NCBI GenBank assembly: GCA_947311845.1
Contig: CAMZMU010000123.1
Span: 11,959,860-12,023,859, forward strand
DNA length: 64,000 nucleotides
Direction: 5' to 3'
Source: Poa pratensis
Taxonomy: Eukaryota; Streptophyta; Magnoliopsida; Poales; Poaceae
Part shown: positions 1 to 9,544 of the stretch, piece after piece
Layout of the letters: each line of letters starts with the position of its first letter
How positions within the stretch are numbered: position 1 is the stretch's first letter
Translations under genes and position numbers: made by a program
The notes under the pieces: model-generated
The model's database searches: none
What the model saw: the letters and a program-made list of their open reading frames with translations, nothing else
Told to the model about the DNA's origin: nothing

Positions 1-247
1 TGCCGTGACAAATGTCCTTGGTTAGTGGGTTGTGAGTCCGTGACATGTCTAAGCTAGGAATAATTAATTTCTGAGCTTAGAACTGAAGCACCAATGATAC
101 GGGCTATCAACTTATCATTAGTCCTTTTTTTTCCGTCCCAGCGTCGTCATCTCAGAACTTTACGTGGAAAGGGACTTATGCTGCTACCCTCCTATAAGCA
201 TCATCAGGACATCGAGCATAAATGATACGGGCTATCCAACTTATCAT

Positions 248-496
248 TAGATCTGGACATAATTCGGGCTGGGCCTGAAATAAGCCCGACTCTAAAACTT
301 CAAACCGAGGGTCGGTCCGGCCTGAATAGGAAACATATAAATTAGGCCCAAGCTGGGCCCAAGCTGGGAAAAGCCCGGCCCATACACCGGCTTGACCACG
401 GCTTAAATCACTGTTTTCGTAAGCCCAACCCGGCCCAATGGCATGTCGTCAGGCTCGGGCCGGGTCGTCAGGCCGGGCTGTCCATACCTAGGTCTA
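248..496. mobile_element. GC-rich MITE-like element
   Basis: A 249-bp unit begins TAGATCTGGACA and ends TGTCCATACCTAGGTCTA, imperfect inverted repeats of each other. Inside are repeated GGCCCAAGCTGGG, CCCGGCCC and related GC-rich words. No target duplication of its own was found, so the boundaries and superfamily are uncertain. Confidence 0.35.
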
Positions 497-1116
497 ATTG
501 CTTCGGCTCTCGAAAATTTGTCTATTACCCTGGAGATGGACACATGTATGTCTGTGTTGGGCCGGTTGCAACACAGGAATCATTTTTTCCTCTAAGATAC
601 ACTTGCTTTGTTGAGTAAACCAAGACTACACATCGAGTGACATCTTTGTCGTGTCGCTGGTCAAGATCTTCAATCAACGGCCATTTTCTTTTGCTCCTCG
701 GAATTTTGATTCGATGTACTTTCATCTTTTTGATTTGATTCTTATTGCTTCGAGTTTAAACTTTTCGCTTTGCACATCAAATAAGGTCATCCACCTTTCA
801 ACGTTCTTCTGATACCTTAGTAATGCCATGCCTCGGCGAAATCCCAGTTTGTTTGAGAAAGTTATGGCGTTTTCATTATTTTCGAGGGGCGAAACTTCCG
901 GTGTGAGATCCCGGACTTTAAGTGGCCGAAACTTCAGCCAACATCCGACCTGCACTTCCAGGTGAATTCTTTGAGTTGTGTCAAGTGTTTTAACTCTCTA
1001 TAATGGGAACGAAAGCTTATCATGACTTGGGTAATATTCGAGAGTGAAAGACTTTATCACATCTTATGTTATTGCCATTGGATGAGTTACGTCGGGTTAA
1101 ATTCTCCACGGTGATT
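497..1116. other. No recognised feature
   Basis: This stretch inside the 1.6-kb insert has short minus-strand open frames (525-725 and 722-955) without similarity to any family I recognise. Probably non-coding repeat. Confidence 0.3.
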
Positions 1117-1800
1117 CGTGCAAGTGAAAATTTGAGAAGCTTGTTACTTTTAGGTGCTTGGACGCCCTAGATGGCTTGATTCATTGCGGAGCTCAACTAA
1201 TTGTGGTGTAAACCTTCGAGACAGTTGGGGAGCCTCCAATTAATTTGTGTAGATTGCCCCAAGTAATTTTTATGGGTTTGGTGACCTTTCTAGAGAGTCC
1301 CATAGTATATCAAGACTCTTCTCTTCATGGGAAATCTCGAGAAGAATAAGGTGAAACTTTGTGGCATCGATGAGTGATGTGACTCCGCATCTTGGGGTGA
1401 ACCAACCACTTGAGTTCCTTGTGCAACCACAACTTAAGGTGGGACCATTGTGGCGTACGTGCAAGTAAAAGTTTGAGAAGCTTATTACTCTTAGGTGGTT
1501 GGGCTCCCTAGATGGTTTGATTCATTGCAAAGCTCAATCATTATGGTGTAAACCTTCAAAACGGTTGGGAAGACTCCAATTAAATTGTGTAGGTTGACCT
1601 GAGTAGTTTGTATGGGTTTGGTCACCTTTCTCAAGGGTCCCATAGTGTATCAAGATTATTCTCTTCGTGGGAAAGCTCGAGAAAAATAAGGTGAAACTTT
1701 GTGGCGTCGGTGAATGATGTGACTCCGCATCTTGGGGTGAAGCGGGTGTGGCACTTGGTGTGCATTGTGCAACCACACCTAAAGGTGAGAGCATTGTGGA
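1117..1800. repeat. Tandem repeat, 2 x ~341 bp
   Basis: Two adjacent copies start at 1117 and 1458, each with CGTGCAAGT followed by TTTGAGAAGCTT. Both continue with CCCTAGATGG, GGTGTAAACCTTC, ACTCCAATTAA or CCTCCAATTAA, TATGGGTTTGGT, AGGTGAAACTTTGTGGC and GACTCCGCATCTTGGGGTGAA. The wording resembles a dispersed Triticeae repeat I have seen in LTR retrotransposon contexts, but I cannot name it from sequence alone. Confidence 0.6.
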
Positions 1801-2737
1801 ATACGGGGATCATTGCACCGCCACACATTTATCTATGAATTGTGGGAGTTGACGTTATATTAACAACTTATCATGACTCAAATCTGAAGCTTCTAGGCCG
1901 GAAACGAGCCTCTTCAACTATCGCCCACTTTTTAGTGACATGTCACGATCAAAGAAGGTCAGCTGATGATGCAGTTGTTGCTGAAATATAGGAGGTCTTG
2001 CGGCAAAACAATAGTACTGAATTCCTGAGCACTCCTTGTTTTCTCATCCAGGATTGTCGCCAGTGATACAGACTAACAGACAGTTGGAAAGTTCTACATC
2101 CCATTCACTTTCAATATTTGGAAGCAGCACCTGACATTAATTACATTCTGTAGCACAATCATATCCTAGTTCCGGACTTGTGTGTTAATCTCATACTGAT
2201 TGAGAAAAACAAGCTGAACTCCTGTAGCAGTGCAGCTGGACTGGATGAATAAAAGGAGGGTTCGTGTGTTGCTGGTCACCGCTAGACCCCAGCTAGACAA
2301 CCACAAAAAGGCATTCATGGTGCACTTACATGAGATGAATGATCCATGTTAACATGACCTCCTGCAGCTGATAACACTTCTTAAACCTCGCGAGTTTAAC
2401 CTGACAAATCAAATCATCGGGGAATATCTATTAATGCTACGGTAGCATATCCAATGTAAACAAACTATGAACATCCACTGAAGCAGAGCTTTCTCAAGAC
2501 GGGGGTAAGAACACCTGAAATCTGAAATATCGTCTCCATTGCACCGAGCATAAGCAGTGTAAAAAAGAGCAATCATGTTAGAACATCAACACTACAAGCA
2601 GTTGTCAATTGACATTTGCAATGATCAAAATGTGAAGGAACCACCAGCTCGCAACAATTGTATTTCTGTACCATAAGACTGCTTCAGAAACAATTGCGTT
2701 CAATATCTCCTTCAGCGCATACTCATCGATTCAGTGA

Positions 2738-3640
2738 ACATTACGTGGAAAAGACACATGATGGTATGGTTACTACCTGCCCACCTGTGAGGTGTCAGGT
2801 GAGCATCATCAGGACATGAGGAGAAATGATGTCGGCGTAGTTAGGTTATAAGCTTATCATCACTCAGATTTGAAGCTACTGCACCAGAAACGAGCCTCTT
2901 CAGCTCTCACCGCACACTCTATCAAGGACATGTCACGATCAAACATGATCAGGATACATATTCTAGACGATGATGCAGTTGTAGCTGAAGTACAAAAGGT
3001 CTTACCGCAAACACAGTAGAACAAAATTCCTCGACCACTCCTCATTTTATCATCGATGATCGTCACCAGTTATACAGACGGTTCCGATATCACGAATCCG
3101 ACTCGCTCTCAGCACTTGGAAACAACGCCTGACAATAATATGCAATGTCTTCCGAGAAGCACACTGAACGATATCCGTTTTTTACAGCACGCTGAGCAAT
3201 ATCATAGTATGTACTTCTATGTAAATTCCATACTATTGATCGAGAAAAACAGGCTGAATTTCACACGTTATAACAGGATATAGATGCCCTTACATGAGAT
3301 GAAATGAATTATCAATGTTTTTAAAACATGACTTCCTGCAGATGATAATAGATCAAAGTACCCTTGAAAATCTGTAAGAAGCATGGTAGCATAATCTACA
3401 CGAATCTATTGTAGCATAAGCACATGCGTTATGAACATTCACTGAAATCTGAAACCAATGTTTCCAATGCACTGAGCATAAGCAGTGTAAATCTAGCCTA
3501 CCACCTGTAAATGTCATGATGAAGAAAGAGTAATCATGTTAGAACTTCAATATCATAAGTAGTTGGCAATTGCCATTTGCAATGATAATATAGTGAGGAA
3601 ACCACAATCTAGCAACAATTGTACCATGAGATTGCTCGAA
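2738..3640. repeat. Duplicated PAP2 3'-flank, copy 2
   Basis: This is the gene-proximal copy of the roughly 0.9-kb tandem duplication described for 122-2720. Its right end (to about 3640) runs into the presumed 3' untranslated region of the minus-strand phosphatase gene whose stop codon is at 3786. No open frame with coding character was seen in either copy, so the duplicated unit appears to be a 3' UTR or downstream segment. Confidence 0.6.
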
Positions 3641-3785
3641 ATGAAGCAACTAGATTCGATTCCCATTTCATGTATACTGAATTCAAGTAGTAAAAACAAC
3701 CCGGATGCTCGCAAACTTGAACAGCTCGCAAGAAAAATTACACTTCTGTGCAGCAATACAACAACCAATCGTGCAAGAACGAGTG

Positions 3786-4401
3786 TTAGCATACAAGCAA
3801 GCTGCCGCGGCCGCACAAAAAACTCAAGATGAAGTTGCTGAGCCAGGCCTCGAGCACGCCCAGCCAAGCCCCGGCGACGACATCGAGAACGTAGTGCCGG
3901 CCAAGAAGCACCCTTGACGCCGAAGTAGCGGCCGCCCAGAGGTACAGTGCCTCGCGGGGGATACCGCTGCCGGCAACGAATGCAGCGACGAGGAAGGCCG
4001 GGAGGAGTGGCCACTGGGGAAGGACCAGTGGTCTACGGCGACGGCGACGTACATGTCAGCGGCGTTGTACGCCGGGCGCGGGCGGCGGAAGATGAGCTTG
4101 GCGAGGCCGACGAAGGCGAGGTCGAGCACCAGGCCCACGACGAGGCCGACGAGGAGAGGGGAGACCTCGGCGGAGGTGGTGGTGGAGATCAGGAGCAAGG
4201 ATATGGGGACGGGGAGCCAGATGCGGCCGTCGCCGACGACCTCGAGGGCCTTGAGGAGGAGGCGGGGTACCGGGAGGAACAGGGCGTGGAGGCGGAGGGA
4301 AACGGCTGCATCCAGACCCCCACGCCGTCCAGGAGAGTGGACTTAGCCAGCGCCTGGGGTGCGTGGGCGCTGGCCGCCGGCGAGGTGGATGCGGGAGCCA
4401 T
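3786..4401 (-). CDS. PAP2-type lipid phosphate phosphatase, two apparent frameshifts
   Basis: Single-exon gene for a small membrane phosphatase of the PAP2 superfamily. Such enzymes remove phosphate from phosphatidate or isoprenoid-type (di)phosphates in ER or plastid membranes. All three catalytic motifs are visible: KLIFRRPRP, then SFPSGHSSR, then SRVLLGRHYVLD, along with hydrophobic membrane segments. The chosen start is the ATG at 4401 (N-terminus MAPASTSPAASAHAPQ); the stop is at 3786-3788. Length would be about 205 residues, usual for the plant LPP-beta or presqualene-diphosphatase-like group. The frame shifts twice, near 4311-4313 and near 3998-4002, each one base short beside a run of G. 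Either these are consensus errors in homopolymers or the gene is a young pseudogene. A MULE sits 180 bp upstream of the ATG. Family assignment is strong; the substrate is inferred. Confidence 0.75.
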
Positions 4402-4580
4402 GCGCGCCGGCAGAGGCGAGGACCAGCCGAGATGTCCGTCGGTTGTCCGCCTACACTTTCCTCGGTTTGGCTTGCCAGATCGGGAGTCCCGAATGGAAGA
4501 TCTGAAGTTAATCATAAACTGCAGAGTCCCGTGCTGATTTTGCTGTTGTCATCTGATCAGAAATTCAGATTTTTTTTTAT

Positions 4581-5087
4581 CGGAATTGCTAGTTCTAAGT
4601 CGTCTGAGAACTCGCGAGTTCTTAGTCGAGTTTTTCAGCCGCCCGATCCGCGCCAAGATTCGTGCAAATGCCCTAGTTTTCTTCCTCGCGGCGACGGCGG
4701 CGTCAGGCCGAGCCGGAGGCGTGGCTGGCTGCGGCGGAGGCGAGGAGTGCCTTAACGCGCGGGGGTGCGGGGGTTCGCCGGCGCCGGAGAGGGCGGGGCT
4801 TAGAGTGATGGCCGGGGCGGCGGCGGCGGAGGAGAAGCTCGGGGCAAGGCAGGACGGCAAGGCGTCGCGGCAGCGCGCCGGCCGCGGGCGGGGAGGACGG
4901 AGGTTAGGCCGGCGGTGGCTGCGGGGAGGCGCGCTCGCCGGAGTTGAAGACGACGGCGGTGGCTGCGGGGAAGACGATGGTGACGTCATCGACTGAGAAC
5001 TCGCCGGAGTTGAAGACGACGGCGGTGGCTGCGGGGAAGGCGACGGTGACGTCATCGACTGAGAACTCGCGAGCTCCAGTCGCTCCC
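4581..5087. mobile_element. Mutator-like (MULE) non-autonomous element
   Basis: The ends carry inverted repeats centred on ACTCGCGAGTTCTYAGTCGA (left about 4605-4630, right about 5050-5087). The element is flanked by T-rich direct repeats TTTTTTTTAT at 4571-4580 and 5088-5097, a 9-10 bp duplication as expected for MULEs but low in complexity. The interior is about 75 percent GC with long open frames on both strands that look like composition artefacts. It lies in the promoter-proximal region of the phosphatase gene. Confidence 0.5.
4934..5065. repeat. 66-bp tandem repeat, 2 copies
   Basis: Two almost identical 66-bp units start at 4934 and 5000 (CTCGCCGGAGTTGAAGACG...GTCATCGACTGAGAA); a third start is cut by the right terminus of the MULE. 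The period is a multiple of three, which keeps the spurious GC-rich frame open. Confidence 0.85.
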
Positions 5088-5097
5088 TTTTTTTTAT

Positions 5098-5399
5098 AGC
5101 AAACGATGTAATTTAATTAATCGACGTGATACAATATAGACAAAAAAATACGAAGAAACATACAGTAACCAGAATAACCAAGATCTTGATCTTGATGTAA
5201 CTTCTTTAGCTTCATTTTCTGCATCTCAATATTAACTTGCGTTTGCAAATTCTCACAAAAAAATTGCGTTTGGAAAAGCAATGTATGATGAGACATGTAT
5301 AAACTAAACTAATCTCAAAAGTTTTGAATAATGTTTTTGCTAATTCTCAATCGACTGGATCGACTCCCAAACCATTAGATTACATCACGATTTGTGTGT
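5098..5399. other. AT-rich stretch, nothing recognised
   Basis: AT-rich sequence between the MULE and a LINE fragment, with no coding frame, inverted repeat or RNA gene that I can support. Confidence 0.3.
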
Positions 5400-5640
5400 T
5401 TTTTTTTAGAGAAAGCCACCACGGCGGATTATATTTTATTGGGTACAATCGATACATCGGACGCACACATATGGGAGGATCACCATGCCAAACAACATGT
5501 TCGACCTCATTAAATTTAGCTAAAACATGAAGCAGCCCTATTAGCCTCTCTAGGACAATGATTAAAAGAAACACGTGCAAGGTTAGTCGTGAGTAGCAAC
5601 ATGATTTGCAACTTAAAAAATTAACACAGGCCATTTTATT
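5400..5640 (-). mobile_element. 3' end fragment of a LINE-type retroelement
   Basis: Read on the minus strand, the segment ends in GGTGGCTTTCTCTAAAAAAAAA at 5400, preceded by CCAATAAAATATAATCCGCC. This is the style of 3' UTR and A-tail seen at the end of grass non-LTR retrotransposons. The open minus frame (5380-5634) reads through the tail and carries no domain. No target duplication was found, so it may be a decayed 5'-truncated copy. Confidence 0.35.
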
Positions 5641-5694
5641 ATTTCTTGATTCCTGCTAGCCATGAGTTGTAGACTTGAATTATAGGTTGCTTAT

Positions 5695-5835
5695 CATGAA
5701 CTTATCGGTCGATACAAGATAAGGGATAAATCGGCCGGTTTATCGGCATATCGGCTGATTTATCGGACAATTTATCTTATCGAACAAACACCGAGACGCG
5801 ATAAATCGGCCGATTTATCGGAATACCGAATGATA
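5695..5835. repeat. Cluster of TTTATCGG / CCGATAAA words with a 20-bp palindrome
   Basis: About 140 bp holds many copies of TTATCGG and its complement, including the exact palindrome GATAAATCGGCCGATTTATC near 5800-5820 and GATAAATCGGCCGG near 5724. No coding frame. It may be a decayed inverted-repeat element or a protein-binding cluster. Confidence 0.5.
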
Positions 5836-5855
5836 TCTTGAACAGTGCAAATACC

Positions 5856-6240
5856 TTAAACTTTATGGTTCACACAAGCAAATCGTGAGTTGCCAGAAGG
5901 GTTTGAACTGAAATTTGATGACATAATTGACTGATAATTAGTTACGTCCTTCAAGTAAATCACATCAGGAAACAAAACATAGAGCAAAGGATAACAAATG
6001 ACAATCAGCCTGACCCGGTACGGGTCAAAAAAAGTTGAATTGTTTCGAAAATCTTTGATATACTTCAAATTATGAAAAAGAAAACATAACATAAACAAAA
6101 AATAAAAATAATAAAATACGAATAGAAATAAGAATAAAATAAACATAAAAAAGAAAAGAGAAAATAAAAGCAAAGAAAGCAACAACAACAACAACAACAA
6201 AAAATCACTGTCCTCTATTGGCCCGACCCAGAAGCAGAGA
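5856..6240. repeat. A-rich asymmetric tract with (CAA)n
   Basis: From about 6060 to 6205 the plus strand is strongly A-rich with few T or C, ending in a CAACAACAACAA run at about 6179-6202. The flanking 5856-6060 shows nothing coding. The long minus-strand open frame here is low-complexity (poly-L/F) and not a gene. Confidence 0.5.
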
Positions 6241-6279
6241 GTGGGGGTCCGCGTCGCTTTCCTTGAGGCAAATAGGGTT

Positions 6280-6936
6280 GGGACCGCCTGTGTGTCGACC
6301 CGTGCGACGCTAAGCACGGGTCGCACACCCCTCCCTTCTTCTTCCTCCCTGCCGACACGCGCCGCACCTCCGCGTCGCCCCCGCCAACGCCGCCCGCCAC
6401 CGCCTTCGCGAGCCCCTCACCGCCGCTGCATCTCCTCCACCTCCTCCTCTCTTCTTCTTCCTCAAGCCGCCCGCCAACGCCGGCCTAAACGCCTGCTGCC
6501 GCCACCCGCGGCCGGCGTCGCTACCGCGCCGCCTCGCCGCCCCGCCCTGCCCCAGCCGCCTCCTCCGCCGGTCCGCCGCCGCCCGGCCGGCCATCCCTCT
6601 AAACCCCTTCCCCCCAGCACCTGAACCCTAACTCCGGCCACCCACACCCGCACCCGAACAAGATAAGTTTGTTTCCTCGCCTTCGCCGGCGACGTCGCGG
6701 CCAGCCGCGTCGTCCCCGTCTCCGACGAGGTCGTGGCCTCACCTCCGACGGGGCGCCGCGGCCAGCCACGTCGTCCCCATCGTCGGTGAGTGTCGCCATG
6801 GTCGTCTCCTTCTACGCCGGCCGCCGTCGCGCCTCCTCCGTCCACGAACTGGGCCAGGCCCATGTCGCGCCTCTCCTCTCCATGTGGGTGTGCGACACCT
6901 TCCTATCATCAACTTGGTCGATGAATAGGAAATGCC
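6280..6936. mobile_element. Mutator-like element, 657 bp, TSD AATAGGGTT
   Basis: A perfect 9-bp direct repeat, AATAGGGTT, stands at 6271-6279 and 6937-6945. The two ends between them align as an inverted repeat of about 51 bp without a gap: both start GG, share TCGAC at offset 16-20, and end with GTCGCACACCC at offset 41-51. A 9-bp TSD with long, decayed TIRs is the MULE signature. The interior is very C-rich with Pro/Arg-rich open frames (for example 6241-6624 +). It could hold a captured gene piece, but I recognise none. Confidence 0.65.
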
Positions 6937-6945
6937 AATAGGGTT

Positions 6946-7774
6946 TCCCTTCGTTTTCTACGCGTTGGGCTCATTCCTCTTCTTGCTTGGGCTATTTTTG
7001 TTTGGGCTGTTAGGGCTTGTGGTTATACTTGATAGTTGGGCCTTCTGTTTACATTGTATTTAAATTAAGGCTTAGATGCTTACACCAGTTCCAGCAACTG
7101 CGCGTAAGTATGCGTTGAATTCATTCGATGAGTCTGCTCAAAACTCCTACTGTAATACTTAACTTAGTTTTCACCAGGCTCGAAGTTCTACCAATGTACC
7201 ACAGTCCCAGTAACAGCAAGTGAGGCATGGGAAAAATTACCAGTTACCACAAGTTCCCTTGTCGTTTTTACATCAGCTAGGTAAATAGCACGAGTCCACG
7301 ACGGGAGGCAAAGCGGAGGTACAGCACAGCAGGAGGATATACTGATATAGCCCGCCATCTGCAAGAAACGGTCCATGCTACGCTACAGTTACAGTCCACC
7401 ATATGCAGGCTTGAGGAGCCAGAATCTCATCAGTCCAGGACCATGATACGCTACAGTTACAGTATATGGTCACTGGACGTTGGCTCGGATCGAAGCCTGC
7501 CTCAAACCCCTCTTCCTCTCGTATCGGGCAGTGGGCGCAGGCAAAGGTTTAGACTGTCAGCCGCCTCTGAACTAATCCCCACCGCCGCCTCCGTTCAAAT
7601 CCCCTTCGAACTCGGCCTACGCCCTAGTGGAATTTCTTTACCGCGGAATGCGTCCGGATTTCGATGCTATCACATTACTTCGATCCTCGCTCTTGCTGTC
7701 GGTGGCTTCTTAAGCCGACTGTTTAATTTGGTTTGAACTTCGAAATTTTGAACTCACTACGCAGCGGTTACTAG
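6946..7774. other. Low-copy stretch, no gene proven
   Basis: Contains a 68-bp-spaced direct repeat of TACGCTACAGTTACAGT (7379 and 7447) and a CT/CCTC-rich segment 7480-7740 that looks like a 5' leader. The plus frame 7443-7736 has no recognisable domain. I see no supported gene. Confidence 0.3.
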
Positions 7775-7776
7775 TA

Positions 7777-8005
7777 CTCCCTCCGTTCGGAAATAGATGT
7801 CTTACATTTGTTTAGATTCAGATGTACACATACATTCGAATTTGGACAAATAGATAGCATCTACTCCCTCCGTTCCAAATTACTTGACTTGCATTTGTCT
7901 AGTAACGAATGTATCTAGACACTAAACAAGTATAGATACATCCGTATTTAGACAAACCCAAGTCAAATAATTTGGAACGGAGGGAGTATTTCCGAACAGA
8001 GGGAG
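7777..8005. mobile_element. Stowaway MITE (outer)
   Basis: Begins CTCCCTCCGTTCGGAAATA and ends TTTCCGAACAGAGGGAG, flanked by TA at 7775-7776 and 8006-8007. This is the Tc1/mariner-type Stowaway terminus of grasses. It is split by a second Stowaway at 7864-7986. Confidence 0.85.
7864..7986. mobile_element. Stowaway MITE (inner, nested)
   Basis: A 123-bp element with near-perfect terminal inverted repeats (CTCCCTCCGTTCCAAATTA at left, complement at right) and interior TTGACTTG/CAAGTCAA. It is flanked by TA dinucleotides at 7862-7863 and 7987-7988 and inserted inside the outer Stowaway, so it is the younger of the two. Confidence 0.9.
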
Positions 8006-8007
8006 TA

Positions 8008-8565
8008 GTACTGTACACTGCCTGTAATGGTAGTACTACTGATCTACTGCGTAGGTACGTGATTCAAATTAACGGCCGGCTTATGTCTACGACGGAAGGA
8101 TCGAGACATCAGAGGCTCAGAGCGCATGCACGCGCACCTTTGATCCTGCTTTTCAAATGTGCTAAAAAGACGCGGGAGCCCGATCCTGTTAGGAAGAGAA
8201 AGGCCTTTTGCAGCTTAATTAAGTGACCGATTGCCTTTCGTCGTTCAAAAACTTCAAACATCAAGCGTTGTTGTCTAATCGATTAATCGGAAATCTAAGT
8301 GATGCCATATGGATTGTCCCTTGATTAGAAACACGCTGTCGATTTGGATGGGAACGATTTTGACAGGACGACAACAATGTGGTGTGATGTTACACCAGTG
8401 TAACTACTAAGCCGTTTAAAAAAATGTAATTACTAAGCCAACTCGAGAGCCATGCCCGGGCACGATCAATCTAACCAAGAAAATCTAGCGATCAATAAAT
8501 ATGATACACAATATGGACACTGCAAATATTGATAAATTATAATCGAAGACTGGGGTTCTATAGTT
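8008..8565. other. No recognised feature
   Basis: Intergenic sequence between the Stowaway pair and the hAT element. Open frames here (7972-8226 +, 8466-8657 -) cross element borders and have no domain. Confidence 0.3.
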
Positions 8566-8573
8566 TGAGTAAT

Positions 8574-9113
8574 CAGGGCCGTCTCTAAGGCTAGTTGGGA
8601 GGTGCGAGCGCCAAGGGCCCCGCCCAGAAGGGGGCACAAAATTTTATATTTTTTCATAATTCAATTACTACACATCTAAAAAAAAATTGTTGGGCTGGGC
8701 CTTTGTATCATCGCTGGGAGACTAGGAGTCGGAAACGCACGAGACCTATTCCTCTTCGCATCGATCGAGTTGTCGCGTGTTCCTCTTCGGCGTCGCTTCT
8801 TCTTCGACGGATCACGTACGGATGGAGTCGCCTCGCCCTTGCCCAGTCCCTGACTGCTGACTGCGCCTGGCTGCGCCTCTTGGCCTCTGCTCCTGCCCAG
8901 GTTCGCCTTGCCCTTGGCCCCTTGCCCTGACTGCTCATGCCCTCCGTCATGCCCTCCTCCATGCCCTCAATTGCTCTCTTTAGGGATTTAGGGATTCTAA
9001 TTACATGTATTCAACTCTCACAATTATAGGTCATGTGCGTAGATATATAGTAAATATAGGGGCCATTTTTTCAACCTTGCACTAGGGCACCAAAATATAC
9101 AAAGCCGGCCCTG
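8574..9113. mobile_element. hAT non-autonomous element, TSD TGAGTAAT
   Basis: Termini are CAGGGCCG at left and its complement CGGCCCTG at right, flanked by a perfect 8-bp direct repeat TGAGTAAT at 8566-8573 and 9114-9121. An 8-bp TSD with CAGGG-type ends defines the hAT superfamily. The 540-bp interior has no transposase and includes a stretch of repeated GCCCTTGCCC / TGCCCTCC-like words (about 8890-8970). Confidence 0.9.
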
Positions 9114-9121
9114 TGAGTAAT

Positions 9122-9491
9122 GAGCCCTATATGCCAATTATCCATCCCAAGCAAACAAACAAGAGGTGAAATGTATTTTTCTGTCAGCAAACTTGAAACT
9201 ATTTTGAATATTTTGTTGGTATATTTACCACTGTATTGTGACATAGTTAACTCATTATAACACACGAGTCTATTATTTCGTTATATTCATATTCGTTCTA
9301 AACCGATAAAACACCATATCCGCATATGTATTCGAGTCGTATTCAACAACATCACTTATCGTATTTTTATTCATTTTGAAATTATAAGTGGGAAGGGCAA
9401 TATCTGATCTACATACGATCTCATTACACATTTACACCCCTACATGCAGACACTCGGCATGTCTAAAACCGCTCGGTAACGAATATGTATA
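9122..9491. other. No gene; possible hAT-like remnant
   Basis: AT-rich, with TTTACACCCCTA at about 9430, the complement of a common hAT-MITE end, but no matching left end or TSD. No coding content. Confidence 0.25.
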
Positions 9492-9544
9492 ACCCACTAG
9501 TAGGGAAGTGGCTTTCTATGGAACGCATTTTTGTGACGCACCGT

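Larger units (their letters stand above)
248..1863. mobile_element. 1.6-kb insertion flanked by an 11-bp direct repeat
   Basis: The sequence CAACTTATCAT stands at 237-247 and again at 1864-1874, exactly where copy 1 of the duplicated flank is split, so the 1616 bp between behave as an insertion with a target duplication. The ends do not form an obvious inverted repeat, and no poly-A tail or coding domain was recognised. The insert contains a GC-rich MITE-like unit (248-496), an unassigned stretch and a 341-bp tandem repeat. It could be one element or a nest. Confidence 0.4.
122..2720. repeat. Duplicated PAP2 3'-flank, copy 1 (interrupted)
   Basis: Two pieces, about 150-247 and 1864-2707, match in order the sequence at 2738-3640 just downstream of the phosphatase gene. 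Shared landmarks are an ACGTGGAAA segment followed by GCATCATCAGGACAT, then CTTATCATGACTCA-like sequence, GAAACGAGCCTCTTCA, GACATGTCACGATCAAA, and near the end GCAACAATTGTA. The copies are clearly diverged (many substitutions and small indels), so the duplication is old. The copy is split by a foreign insert at 248-1863. A further short direct duplicate of AATGATACGGGCTATC..AACTTATCATTAG lies at about 92-121 and 222-250. Confidence 0.6.

Noticed and set aside
3947..4537. Plus-strand 196-codon Glu/Gly-rich frame
   Set aside because: Antisense shadow of the PAP2 gene; composition follows codon bias of the real strand.
4549..5055. 168-codon Pro/Ser-rich minus frame and 136-codon plus frame
   Set aside because: Lie within the GC-rich MULE and its 66-bp tandem repeat; no domain.
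5856..6326. 156-codon minus frame with a hydrophobic Leu/Phe block, a possible membrane protein
   Set aside because: The hydrophobic block is the translation of the A-rich/(CAA)n tract; no family features.
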